A stretch of 6,811 nucleotides of DNA from JAAFHN01 sp031421855 (lineage in GTDB: Bacteria; Pseudomonadota; Gammaproteobacteria; Burkholderiales; Burkholderiaceae_C): the NCBI GenBank assembly GCA_031421855.1, contig JANOPN010000146.1:1-6811 (forward strand), in the 5' to 3' direction. The first letter of the stretch is position 1, and every line of letters starts with the position of its first letter. The position numbers and the translations under genes were made by a program. Below are positions 1-6,634 of this stretch, piece after piece. The notes below the pieces were generated by a model. The model had not been told where the DNA came from and did not search any database. It saw only the letters and a list, made by a program, of their open reading frames with translations.

Positions 1-174
<174 letters not shown>

Positions 175-344
175 GATGGGTATCCGGTTAGTAAGAAAGA
201 AGTCTGTTCAGTCAAACTGGATCATGGCGGCTTCAATCGAACTTGTCCATCCCCTGATTGAGGGGGTCGATTACGATTGGGGGCTGATTTCCAAGTTTGT
301 GTGCGGCCCGTGCGCGATGTGAAACGACTCCGTGAAAGATACCC

Positions 345-1577
345 ATGTCTAAAGCCCGTGAATTTGATGTCGTGCTGTACGGTGCGACCGGCTTTGTCGG
401 TCAGCAAACCGCAGCGTATTTTGTGAAGCACTTGGCTGCAAACCCGTCCAACTTGCGCTGGGCCATTGCAGGCCGGTCGGCTTCGCGGCTCCAGGCAGTT
501 ATCGATGGTCTGGGCAAGGCTGGGGCTGGCGTGGGTGTGATCGTTGCCGATGCGACGGACGCAACAGCGCTCAATTTGCTCGCATCCAAAGCCCGAGTGG
601 TGCTCACCACCGCCGGGCCGTACGCCAAGTTCGGAAGTGCGCTGCTTGCCGCGTGTGTCAAAAACGGCACGCACTATGTTGACATCACGGGCGAAACGCC
701 GTGGGTGCGGCAAATGATCGACGCGCATCACGCGACAGCCCAAAAATCGGGGACCAAAATCGTGCCGTTTTGCGGCTTTGACAGCGTCCCGTCAGACCTC
801 GGGGTCGCCATTTTGGCGGCGGCCATGCAAGAAAAACACGGGCAGGCGGTTGTCAGCGTCAAGTCTGCATTCAGCCTGTCTGGCGGCGGCTTCAACGGCG
901 GCACGGTCGCGTCGCTGATGAACATCATGGACACCGGGCAGGGCGATGCCGTTCAAGATGTGTTTTTGCTCAACCCGCCTGGCACACGTCCGCCAAGCGA
1001 TGCGGGCCATGAAGACCCGATCTCGCCGCACAACGACCGCGACTTCAAGGGCTGGATCGGGCCATTCATCATGGGTGCGATCAACACGCGCGTGGTTCGC
1101 CGAAGTGCCGCGCTGCGGGGCGAAGCCCTGACCTACCAAGAGCACATGCGCTTTGGGGCTGGTGTGGGCGGCGCGATGTTTGCAACTGCGTTCAGCGTGG
1201 GTTCGCTCGCTTCGCAAAGCATGCTCAAAGTCGGTGCCGTTCGCAAGCTCGCCAACCGCTTCGTGCCGCAAGCGGGCGAGGGGCCGTCTGAGACAGCCAT
1301 GAATAGCGGCTATTTCAAGTGCGAGCTGGTTGCCACTGGCTCAGGTGGTCAGCGCATGCGCGCGGTCATCAGCTACAAGGGCGACGCTGGCAACCGCGCC
1401 ACCACCCTATTTGTGTGCGAGTCCGCGCTTGCTTTGGCGCTTGAGTTTGATCAATTGCCCAAGACTGCCGGTGTGATCACACCCACGCACGCGTTTGGCG
1501 GCGGTGCCAGCGGTATTTTGGCGACGCGCTTGCGCAACGCGGGCGTTCGCGTTGACGTCACGGACTTGGATGCATGA
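345..1577 (+). CDS. Saccharopine dehydrogenase-like / trans-acting enoyl reductase-like NAD(P)-binding oxidoreductase
   Basis: This 410-residue protein carries an N-terminal Rossmann fold with the nucleotide-binding loop GATGFVG at residues 13-19, an AGRS motif at 42-45 where the cofactor ribose or phosphate is usually read, and TTAGPYAKFG at 88-97. HYVDITGE (110-117) and PFCGFDSVPSDLG (141-153) are the hallmark segments of the saccharopine dehydrogenase NADP-binding family that includes mycobacterial trans-acting enoyl reductases and eukaryotic SCCPDH. The length is usual for that family. The substrate cannot be read from sequence; true lysine-pathway saccharopine dehydrogenase activity is unlikely for this branch, and a lipid or acyl substrate is only inferred from relatives. 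The ATG at 345 follows a weak GAAAG about seven bases upstream. The stop codon overlaps the start of the dioxygenase gene by four bases, which implies co-transcription and translational coupling. Confidence 0.9.
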   Translation: MSKAREFDVVLYGATGFVGQQTAAYFVKHLAANPSNLRWAIAGRSASRLQAVIDGLGKAGAGVGVIVADATDATALNLLASKARVVLTTAGPYAKFGSALLAACVKNGTHYVDITGETPWVRQMIDAHHATAQKSGTKIVPFCGFDSVPSDLGVAILAAAMQEKHGQAVVSVKSAFSLSGGGFNGGTVASLMNIMDTGQGDAVQDVFLLNPPGTRPPSDAGHEDPISPHNDRDFKGWIGPFIMGAINTRVVRRSAALRGEALTYQEHMRFGAGVGGAMFATAFSVGSLASQSMLKVGAVRKLANRFVPQAGEGPSETAMNSGYFKCELVATGSGGQRMRAVISYKGDAGNRATTLFVCESALALALEFDQLPKTAGVITPTHAFGGGASGILATRLRNAGVRVDVTDLDA

Positions 1578-2317
1578 ACGCCCAACATGCCCCGCCGCTG
1601 ACCCCGGCTCGCGATGCCGCTGGTGCGCTACACCAACAGGCTAAAGCCGTTTTTTCGCCTCACAGCGTGGGTGATCTTTGTGGTGTTTCAATCGACGAAC
1701 TCAACGCATTGAATCACCACTGGGAGCAGCTTGCGCCGGACGCCCATCTCAAAGACGGCGGGCGCTATCGCAAGCGACTGCACAGCTGTTTTGAGCTTGC
1801 GGGGCAAACCATCACGCAGACGACGCATCGCGCCCATTGGCAGCCTTTGGCTTACAACGCGCTGCACGGCGGCATCGAGCGCTGGTTTGAGCCCATGGCG
1901 CAGGCGATGACCAGCAACCCAACATGGACGGCGCTGCTTCGCGGTATGGGCGCGCTGGCTGATGCGGTCAAGCCAGGCGTTGATCGCTGGTTCATCGAGG
2001 CGCATCCGTTTCGCATCGACACCACCGACGGCATCGGTCGCCCCACGCCCGAAGGCGCGCACCGCGACGGCGTTGACTTGGTCGTCGTTTGTCTGGTCGG
2101 CAGGCATCAAATCAAAGGCGGCGAAACGCGGGTTTTTGATGCCGACGGCCCCAACGGGCAGCGCTTCACGCTGAGCGAGCCGTGGACGACTTTGGTGCTC
2201 GACGACGCGCGAATGATCCATGAAACCACCCCGATCCAACCGCTGATGCCAGGCGAAGTCGGCCACCGAGACACGCTCGTGTTGACGTATCGTTCAGGTG
2301 GGTTTCAAGGGCCATAG
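1574..2317 (+). CDS. 2-oxoglutarate/Fe(II)-dependent dioxygenase family protein (PF10014, IDO/BsmA type)
   Basis: This 247-residue protein resembles the 2OG-Fe dioxygenase family (formerly DUF2257) that includes bacterial free amino acid hydroxylases such as the Bacillus isoleucine dioxygenase, and the biofilm protein BsmA. The segment PTPEGAHRDGVDLV (157-170) holds the H-x-D iron ligands His163 and Asp165. MIHETTPI (214-221) supplies the distal ligand His216, and Arg232 or Arg240 in HRDTLVLTYR could bind the 2-oxoglutarate carboxylate. HQIKGGETRVFD (178-189) is another recognisable family block. The full facial triad suggests an active hydroxylase; the substrate is unknown, and a free amino acid is only a family-based guess. 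The start codon overlaps the reductase stop (ATGA at 1574-1577), so translation is probably coupled. No signal peptide is seen, so the protein should be cytosolic. Confidence 0.88.
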   Translation: MNAQHAPPLTPARDAAGALHQQAKAVFSPHSVGDLCGVSIDELNALNHHWEQLAPDAHLKDGGRYRKRLHSCFELAGQTITQTTHRAHWQPLAYNALHGGIERWFEPMAQAMTSNPTWTALLRGMGALADAVKPGVDRWFIEAHPFRIDTTDGIGRPTPEGAHRDGVDLVVVCLVGRHQIKGGETRVFDADGPNGQRFTLSEPWTTLVLDDARMIHETTPIQPLMPGEVGHRDTLVLTYRSGGFQGP

Positions 2318-2342
2318 GGTAGTTTTGGCGACTTATTTAATC

Positions 2343-2378
2343 TATTTATTAAAATAGACGCGACTTTTTTAATAAATA
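2343..2378. promoter_or_regulatory. 12-bp inverted repeat in the AT-rich control region of the ATPase gene
   Basis: TATTTATTAAAA (2343-2354) and TTTTAATAAATA (2367-2378) are perfect inverted copies separated by 12 bases. A nested palindrome, CTATTT-ATTA-AAATAG, occupies 2342-2357. AAAATAGACG (2351-2360) recurs as AAAATAGTCG (2383-2392) exactly 32 bases on, immediately before the ATG. A possible promoter lies here: TTGGCG at 2325-2330 as -35 and TAAAAT at 2350-2355 as -10, though the 19-base spacing is long. The region probably holds the promoter and operator of the downstream gene. A rho-independent terminator for the upstream operon is less likely because the stem has no GC. Confidence 0.5.
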
Positions 2379-2393
2379 CCATAAAATAGTCGA

Positions 2394-3605
2394 ATGATTC
2401 GTTACCTAGATGCCCTGATTGCACGCGATTTGCAGCGCAAGATGGTATTCGTGACCGGGCCTAGGCAAGTTGGCAAAACCACCCTGAGCCGCATGCTGCT
2501 GCGTGGCTGCACGCCCGGTCTGGGCAGTTACCTCAATCACGACACTGCGCGCGACCGGGTCCAGATCGAGCGCCAAAGCTGGCCGCCGGACGCGCGGCTG
2601 CTCGTGTTGGATGAACTGCACAAAATGCCAAACTGGAAAAACTGGCTCAAAGGTGTGGTTGATGGTCGCCCTGACGGGCAGCAAATCTTAGTCACAGGCA
2701 GTGCCCGCATGGACACCTTCAGGCAGGCTGGCGACTCGCTTGCCGGGCGGTTTTTCAGCTGGCGGCTGCATCCCTTGTCGGTGCGCGAGTGCTGTGAATC
2801 GGGCGACATGCTTGACGCGGCTGCACCTTTTGGACAGAGTGCGATGGCTGAGGCGGCCATGCAGCGGTTGCTGACTCGCGGCGGGTTTCCAGAGCCATAC
2901 TTGGCCGCGAGCGAAATCGAGGCGGACCGTTGGCGCACCCAATACGTGAACGGTTTGGTCCGCGAGGACGTGTTGGAGTTTTCACGCATTCATGAGCTAG
3001 GCACCATGCGGGTCTTGCTCGACTTGCTTCGCCAGCGAGTCGGCTCGCCGCTATCGCTGGCCTCGCTCGCTCGCGACTTGCATGTATCGCAGCCCACCAT
3101 CAAGCGCTACTTGGACATCTTGCAGGCGCTTTTCATCGTGTTTTTGGTACAACCGTTTCATCACAACATCGCTCGCTCCTTGCAACAATCGCCCAAAGTG
3201 TATTTTTTTGACACCGGTTTGGTTGGTGCAGCCGACGTGACCGATTTGAGCGACAAAGATGCCGCCTCGCTCATGGGGCTGCGGTTTGAAAACATGGTGG
3301 CTTTGTCGCTACTCAAACATTGCCACCATCAGCAAGATGCCCTGGGCAAAGATGTTGAATTGCACTACCTGCGAACCAAAGACGGCACGGAGCTTGATTT
3401 TGCGCTGTCCAAGGGCAACCAACTCACCCACATGTTTGAGTGCAAATGGAGCGATCCCAAACCCAGCCGCGCGTTTGCCAGTTTTAAAACCCACTGGCCC
3501 GACGCCAAGGCCACCCAATTGGTGCGGCATCTCGCCAACCCCGAGTACTTCAAAGGCGTTGACATCGTCAATGCATCAGACTGCTTGATGACGCTGTCAG
3601 CTTGA
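2394..3605 (+). CDS. AAA+ ATPase with C-terminal DUF4143 region
   Basis: The 403-residue protein has the typical two-part layout of the AAA_14/DUF4143 family. The N-terminal ATPase shows Walker A GPRQVGKTT (22-30, Lys28), Walker B LLVLDE (69-74, Asp73 and Glu74) and a sensor-like LVTGSAR (99-105). The middle has a winged-helix-like segment around 218-249 (LASLARDLHVSQPTIKRYLD). The C-terminal part includes VYFFDTGLVGA (269-279), RFENMVALSLLKH (297-309) and GTELDFAL...FECKW (331-352). Glu299, Asp335 and the Glu349-x-Lys351 pair match the spacing of a PD-(D/E)xK nuclease-type core. The family is widespread and its role is poorly defined; DNA binding or processing is inferred. No Shine-Dalgarno sequence precedes the ATG, and the leader is very AT-rich. 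It stands alone, separated by 76 bases from the upstream operon and by about 500 bases from the next plus-strand gene. Confidence 0.92.
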   Translation: MIRYLDALIARDLQRKMVFVTGPRQVGKTTLSRMLLRGCTPGLGSYLNHDTARDRVQIERQSWPPDARLLVLDELHKMPNWKNWLKGVVDGRPDGQQILVTGSARMDTFRQAGDSLAGRFFSWRLHPLSVRECCESGDMLDAAAPFGQSAMAEAAMQRLLTRGGFPEPYLAASEIEADRWRTQYVNGLVREDVLEFSRIHELGTMRVLLDLLRQRVGSPLSLASLARDLHVSQPTIKRYLDILQALFIVFLVQPFHHNIARSLQQSPKVYFFDTGLVGAADVTDLSDKDAASLMGLRFENMVALSLLKHCHHQQDALGKDVELHYLRTKDGTELDFALSKGNQLTHMFECKWSDPKPSRAFASFKTHWPDAKATQLVRHLANPEYFKGVDIVNASDCLMTLSA

Positions 3606-3895
3606 CTGGGCGTTGACATCAACCCGCCAACAAGCCGAAAACCTTCCAAGCGGGTCGAGTTTGATGACTTGTCGGATAGTGGTCACCGGATTCATTGGGC
3701 TAAATGCTATGATTTTAGAAGTTCTTCCAACGCTATTGCACCGAAACCAGATGGCAGCAAACGCGTTGGTCCAGCCTTGAGAGCATCGGCAACTTTTACC
3801 GCCCGCACCCCAAAGCGCCACAAATCGCTGTTTGACCGACCTCCAACCCAAGGCGTTCGCGCCGACGATTGCGTGTGACGCATCGTTTGCGAGTT
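3606..3895. other. Intergenic stretch without a convincing gene
   Basis: No frame here gives a recognisable protein; the short open frames have no ribosome binding site or family motif. Small structures are visible: a short palindrome GTTGACATCAAC near 3613-3624, an extended -10-like TGCTATGAT at 3705-3713 without a matching -35 box, and an imperfect hairpin at 3866-3885 (TGCGT/ACGCA plus CGA/TCG with one bulged T) followed by only three T residues. That is too weak to call a terminator. The MITE-like element follows directly. Confidence 0.5.
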
Positions 3896-3899
3896 GACT

Positions 3900-4003
3900 T
3901 AGGACTTGGGCAAAACCGCCCCGGCGGCGTTTCAGTTCCTAGCCGTGCTATTCGCACTGTCGTTGTCGCTGCGCCTTGCTGGGACAATTTTGCGTAAGTC
4001 CTA
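3900..4003. mobile_element. MITE-like 104-bp element with 16-bp terminal inverted repeats
   Basis: The left end TAGGACTTGGGCAAAA (3900-3915) and the reverse complement of the right end, TAGGACTTACGCAAAA (from 3988-4003), match at 14 of 16 positions. The outermost eight and innermost six pairs are perfect. The tetranucleotide GACT flanks both sides (3896-3899 and 4004-4007), which fits a 4-bp target-site duplication. The interior has a GC-rich inverted repeat (CCGCC-CC-GGCGG, 3916-3927) and a small hairpin GTGC-TATTC-GCAC (3945-3957). It is too short to encode a transposase, so it would be moved in trans by an unidentified insertion sequence. I cannot assign a family. The alternative is a non-mobile structured regulatory sequence. 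Confidence 0.6.
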
Positions 4004-4101
4004 GACTGACAAGATCAACTGGCGAAACCTAGAATGGCGTGTGCGCATGTCGTGCGCAGCATGTGGTGCAGCAATGAGCCTAAATATTTACCAACAGCAT
4101 T

Positions 4102-4105
4102 GGAG
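4102..4105 (+). promoter_or_regulatory. Ribosome binding site that fixes the start of the secreted protein
   Basis: GGAG lies six bases before the ATG at 4112. The in-frame ATG at 4034 has no such site, and starting there would bury the signal peptide behind 26 residues. A perfect 10-bp palindrome TAAATATTTA (4081-4090) just upstream may belong to the promoter. Confidence 0.7.
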
Positions 4106-4111
4106 TCCGTC

Positions 4112-4741
4112 ATGAAATTCATCACCGTTATTTTTGTTGCTTTGGCCAGTGCGGGTGTTGCCTGTGCGCAGCCAATTGGCGCAAGCTATGAAAAGTCTTT
4201 GTTTTCGCCTGGATTGTTTGGGGGCAAGTGGGCTGAAACCACCCAAAGCGATGTCGCGATTACTCAGCGGACTTCAAGCCAGTTGGTTTACAAAGGCGAC
4301 CTGGTGGCTCTTTTTGACAAATTTTCAGCAACAGTGGCTTCAGAATTGCCGTCTGAAGATTTCAACATCAACTTGGTCACCAACAAAGTCGATGGCGATT
4401 TCACACCAGGGAAGACTTGGATGTCGAGTTTCACGGTGCCAGCTCGCAAAGGGTCTCGCTGCGCAGCAAGTGTGGTTTTTGACTTCAACTCGGTATCAGC
4501 GGGGGAAAAAACGGTGATGGTTCTTGTCAACGGAACCCAGTCTGAAATGCGTGTGGTGACAGTGATGAGTGACGGCAAGTGGACCCTTCCCGCTGAATGC
4601 AACAACGCTTCTGGGAAAGGCACTGGCACCATCACATTTGTTCCAGACTCGGGTTTGATCATTTCCGCTGAGTCGATTGGATACTTCGGCAGTACTCAAA
4701 TTTCGGGCTCGCGATTGAATTTGAAAGAGTTGAAAAAGTGA
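4112..4741 (+). CDS. Secreted (periplasmic) protein of unknown function
   Basis: From the ATG at 4112 the protein has 209 residues. It begins with a signal peptide, MKFITVIFVALASAGVACA, with a likely signal peptidase I site after Ala19 (A17-C18-A19). Cys18 is not in a good lipobox (Gly at -3), so a lipoprotein is less likely. The mature part is about 190 residues, rich in Ser, Thr and Val with alternating hydrophobic residues, which suggests mostly beta structure. Only two cysteines remain after cleavage, Cys117 and Cys163, a possible disulfide pair. I do not recognise a family. It is preceded by the MITE-like element and followed, in convergent orientation, by the toxin gene 133 bases away. 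A longer in-frame start at 4034 is possible but less likely. Confidence 0.8.
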   Translation: MKFITVIFVALASAGVACAQPIGASYEKSLFSPGLFGGKWAETTQSDVAITQRTSSQLVYKGDLVALFDKFSATVASELPSEDFNINLVTNKVDGDFTPGKTWMSSFTVPARKGSRCAASVVFDFNSVSAGEKTVMVLVNGTQSEMRVVTVMSDGKWTLPAECNNASGKGTGTITFVPDSGLIISAESIGYFGSTQISGSRLNLKELKK

Positions 4742-4874
4742 CGGAAGTCGAAAATTCGAATTTGACATGCGGCGCAACGTTTCCGCCCGAAGCCCGTCGC
4801 TCAAAACAAGACGCGTCGTGAAACTGAATCACATGAGCAGATTTCTAGCGTCAATCGGTAACACTGAAATCGAT

Positions 4875-5294
4875 TCAAATGACCTCAAAGCTGTTGCCAT
4901 CGGGCAAGCGGTAGCGAAAAAAGTCTCGATGGTCCTGCGTCAGGACTTTGCGGGTTTGCAGGTGCATGGCCAGCCACATCAAAGACGCATCAGCCAAGTC
5001 CATCAGTGTTTTCTTGGGTTCGCTGTACGTGCGCATCCAATCCATCATTTGCGATAGGTCGTGCACCTCAAACGCGGCAACTTCGCACGCACCTTGCGAC
5101 AGCCAAGTCAGCAACCCAAAGTGATTTTGCGGCGATAGCAGGTGACTGGCTTCGGTGACGCAAGGCCACGTGGTGATGAGGCCCATGTCCGCTTTGTGGC
5201 ATCTCACCAGTTTTTCGACGTTGGCATCGTGGCGCGCGTCCGAGTCGTCAAATAGGGCCACCAATACGCTTGCATCGACCAAAACACGCTTCAT
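4875..5294 (-). CDS. vapC: PIN-domain ribonuclease toxin (VapC type)
   Basis: This 139-residue protein is the length of a single PIN domain. It starts MKRVLVDASVLVALFD with the first metal-binding acid Asp7. Glu48 lies in TWPCVTEASHLL, Asp99 and Asp102 in MDLADASL, and Asp121 in LTQDHRDF. These are the acidic positions that bind Mg or Mn in PIN toxins, so the nuclease core looks intact. VapC toxins cut RNA (often tRNA or rRNA) and are held inactive by the partner antitoxin. The gene begins two bases after the antitoxin stop codon, as expected for a co-transcribed pair with the antitoxin first. The target RNA cannot be inferred. The gene symbol is by family only. Confidence 0.87.
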   Translation of the reverse strand: MKRVLVDASVLVALFDDSDARHDANVEKLVRCHKADMGLITTWPCVTEASHLLSPQNHFGLLTWLSQGACEVAAFEVHDLSQMMDWMRTYSEPKKTLMDLADASLMWLAMHLQTRKVLTQDHRDFFRYRLPDGNSFEVI

Positions 5295-5296
5295 CG

Positions 5297-5581
5297 CTAT
5301 TGGCCGGGCGCTGATGTGGCTCGACCCAGCTTGCGGGCAATCGACTCCTTGACCAGCGCTTTTGTGTTGGATGAGCGATCAGTTGATGCGCTGTTGGGTG
5401 TTGGCGCAATGCCCAAATCTGCCCGAATTTGATGCAACAAAGCTACCGGATCTTTTGGTTCTAAGGCGAGCTTGAGCAAATCTTGGACATATTTTGATTT
5501 AGTCGTGTGCAGCCGCGCGACCTCTCGATCTAAGCGTTGCTCAATATCGGGTGGGATGCGGATGGACAGGGCGTTAGACAT
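5297..5581 (-). CDS. Ribbon-helix-helix antitoxin (CopG/VapB type)
   Basis: From the ATG at 5581 the product has 94 residues. The N-terminal segment MSNALSIRIPPDIEQRLD and on to about residue 38 has the pattern of a ribbon-helix-helix DNA-binding domain: a short beta strand (LSIRIP) followed by two helices (IEQRLDREVARLHTT, SKYVQDLLKLAL). The C-terminal tail, including ALVKESIARKLGRA, is basic and low in complexity, as in antitoxin regions that wrap the toxin. It should neutralise the PIN toxin encoded immediately downstream and repress its own promoter. The frame is also open to an ATG at 5629, but that would place the palindromic operator inside the coding sequence and put 16 atypical residues before the DNA-binding strand, so the shorter start is preferred. 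No strong ribosome binding site is visible for either start. Confidence 0.83.
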   Translation of the reverse strand: MSNALSIRIPPDIEQRLDREVARLHTTKSKYVQDLLKLALEPKDPVALLHQIRADLGIAPTPNSASTDRSSNTKALVKESIARKLGRATSAPGQ

Positions 5582-5597
5582 GGTGAAATTGCTGGTG

Positions 5598-5615
5598 TGC
5601 TGTATGACAGCATAC
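5598..5615. promoter_or_regulatory. Palindromic operator candidate of the toxin-antitoxin operon
   Basis: Two overlapping perfect palindromes lie 17 bases upstream of the antitoxin ATG: TGCTGT-ATG-ACAGCA (5598-5612) and GTATG-ACAG-CATAC (5602-5615). Position and symmetry fit binding of a dimeric ribbon-helix-helix antitoxin for autoregulation. On the minus strand TATGCT could act as a weak -10 box within the same site. Confidence 0.55.
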
Positions 5616-5635
5616 CAAAGATCGCACATGTTTGC

Positions 5636-6618
5636 TCACGCCCCGAACGCCACCCCCGACGCCACCGTCATCGCCGCTCGCAACTCACTTGCGCACAACC
5701 GCACCGCCATGTTCGCCTCGTCGAGGACGCGCCCCATGGTGATGAAGCCGTGAATTTGGCGCTCAAACGATATCAGGTTGGCTTGAACGCCTGACTCGGT
5801 CAGCTTTTGGGCGTAGGCGACACCTTCGTCGCGCAAAACGTCGTACCCGGCGGTGATGACCAAGGCGGGCGGCAAATTGGCATGGCTGGCCGCCAAAAGG
5901 GGCGACGCGCGCCAGTCCGCGTAGGGTTCTGGGCGGTCTTTTGAGTTGCCGCCTAAATAGTGGGCGTTGAAATAGGCCGCCGTGTCGCTGGTCAACATGT
6001 AGCCTTGAGCATTGCGGGTGTGCGAGTCGCTGGTGTAGTGCAGGTCGGTGGCGGGGTAGATCAGCAACTGGTGGCAAATAGGCAAATCACCTGCATCGCG
6101 GGCCATCAGCGCCACAACGGCTGCGAGGTTGCCCCCCGCGCTGTCGCCTCCGACACCCAAGCGCGTGGCATCAAGCCCGAGCGTTGCGGCGTTTTGGCTC
6201 ACCCACTGTGTTGCGGCGTAGCAATCAATTGGCGCCGCTGGAAAGGGGTGTTCTGGCCCCAGCCTGTAGTCGACTGCCACCACCGCGCAGCCTGAGCCGT
6301 TGGCCAACTGGCGACACAACACATCGTGGGTGTCGAGGTCGCCAATGACCCAGCCACCACCGTGAAAATACACCAACACAGGCAGCGCATTGAGTGCGAA
6401 TTCGGTGCGAATAGGCTTGTACATGCGCAGTGTGACCGCACCGTTTGGCCCGTCCATGGACAAGGCCTTGGCCTGCCCAACGACGGGCGGCTCGGGTTGC
6501 GTGTAAAAGCGCCGATCCCGGTAAACGGCGCGGGCCTCGGCTGGCGAGAGCGTGTGCGTGGGCGCAACCCCGAGTTTGGCATCAAGTCGATCAAGGCTTT
6601 GGCTTGTGGATGCAACAT
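5636..6618 (-). pseudogene. HSL-family alpha/beta hydrolase (esterase/lipase), frame broken near the N-terminus
   Basis: The main frame (5636 to a TTG at 6463 and open further upstream) carries the hormone-sensitive-lipase family motifs: oxyanion-hole HGGGW, nucleophile elbow GDSAG, an acid in GYDVLRDEG and the catalytic His in HGF. In a restored 327-residue protein these fall at 86-90, Ser160, Asp260 and His290. The natural start is the ATG at 6618 (MLHPQAKALIDLM), six bases after AGGA, but that frame leaves the family after codon 13 and ends at 6199. Adding one base next to 6579/6580 restores DLMAKLGVAPTHTLSPAEA and the rest of the cap region, then joins the main frame. So a single-base deletion, real or a sequencing error, is the best reading. 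If real, full-length protein is lost; an internal start near 6463 or 6457 would give a product without the N-terminal cap. The frames are seen directly; the expected N-terminus is family knowledge. Confidence 0.82.
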
Positions 6619-6624
6619 GATCAT

Positions 6625-6628
6625 TCCT
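6625..6628 (-). promoter_or_regulatory. Ribosome binding site of the esterase gene
   Basis: AGGA on the minus strand lies six bases before the ATG at 6618. It marks the true translation start of the esterase even though the frame that starts there is broken 39 bases later. An ATG at 6624 is too close to this site to be the start. Confidence 0.6.
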
Positions 6629-6634
6629 AAATAT

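Noticed and set aside
222..743. Minus-strand open frame of 173 codons.
   Set aside because: It overlaps the well-supported reductase gene, has no recognisable domain, and is the usual shadow frame of GC-rich coding DNA.
1688..2266. Minus-strand open frame of 192 codons.
   Set aside because: It lies opposite the dioxygenase gene, whose catalytic motifs are clear; its composition (Arg, Ala, His rich) is that of an antisense shadow.
3866..3888. Rho-independent terminator after the ATPase gene.
   Set aside because: The stem is bulged and only three T residues follow; it is also about 260 bases past the stop codon.
3796..3987. Short minus-strand open frame across the MITE-like element.
   Set aside because: It reads through the right terminal repeat and the flank without any motif; the inverted repeats explain the sequence better.
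3896..4007. Integron attC site.
   Set aside because: The ends do not carry the GTTRRRY and RYYYAAC core sites, and no integrase or cassette array is present.
4762..4767. Perfect TTGACA box as a promoter.
   Set aside because: No -10-like hexamer is found 16-18 bases downstream, and no plus-strand gene follows.
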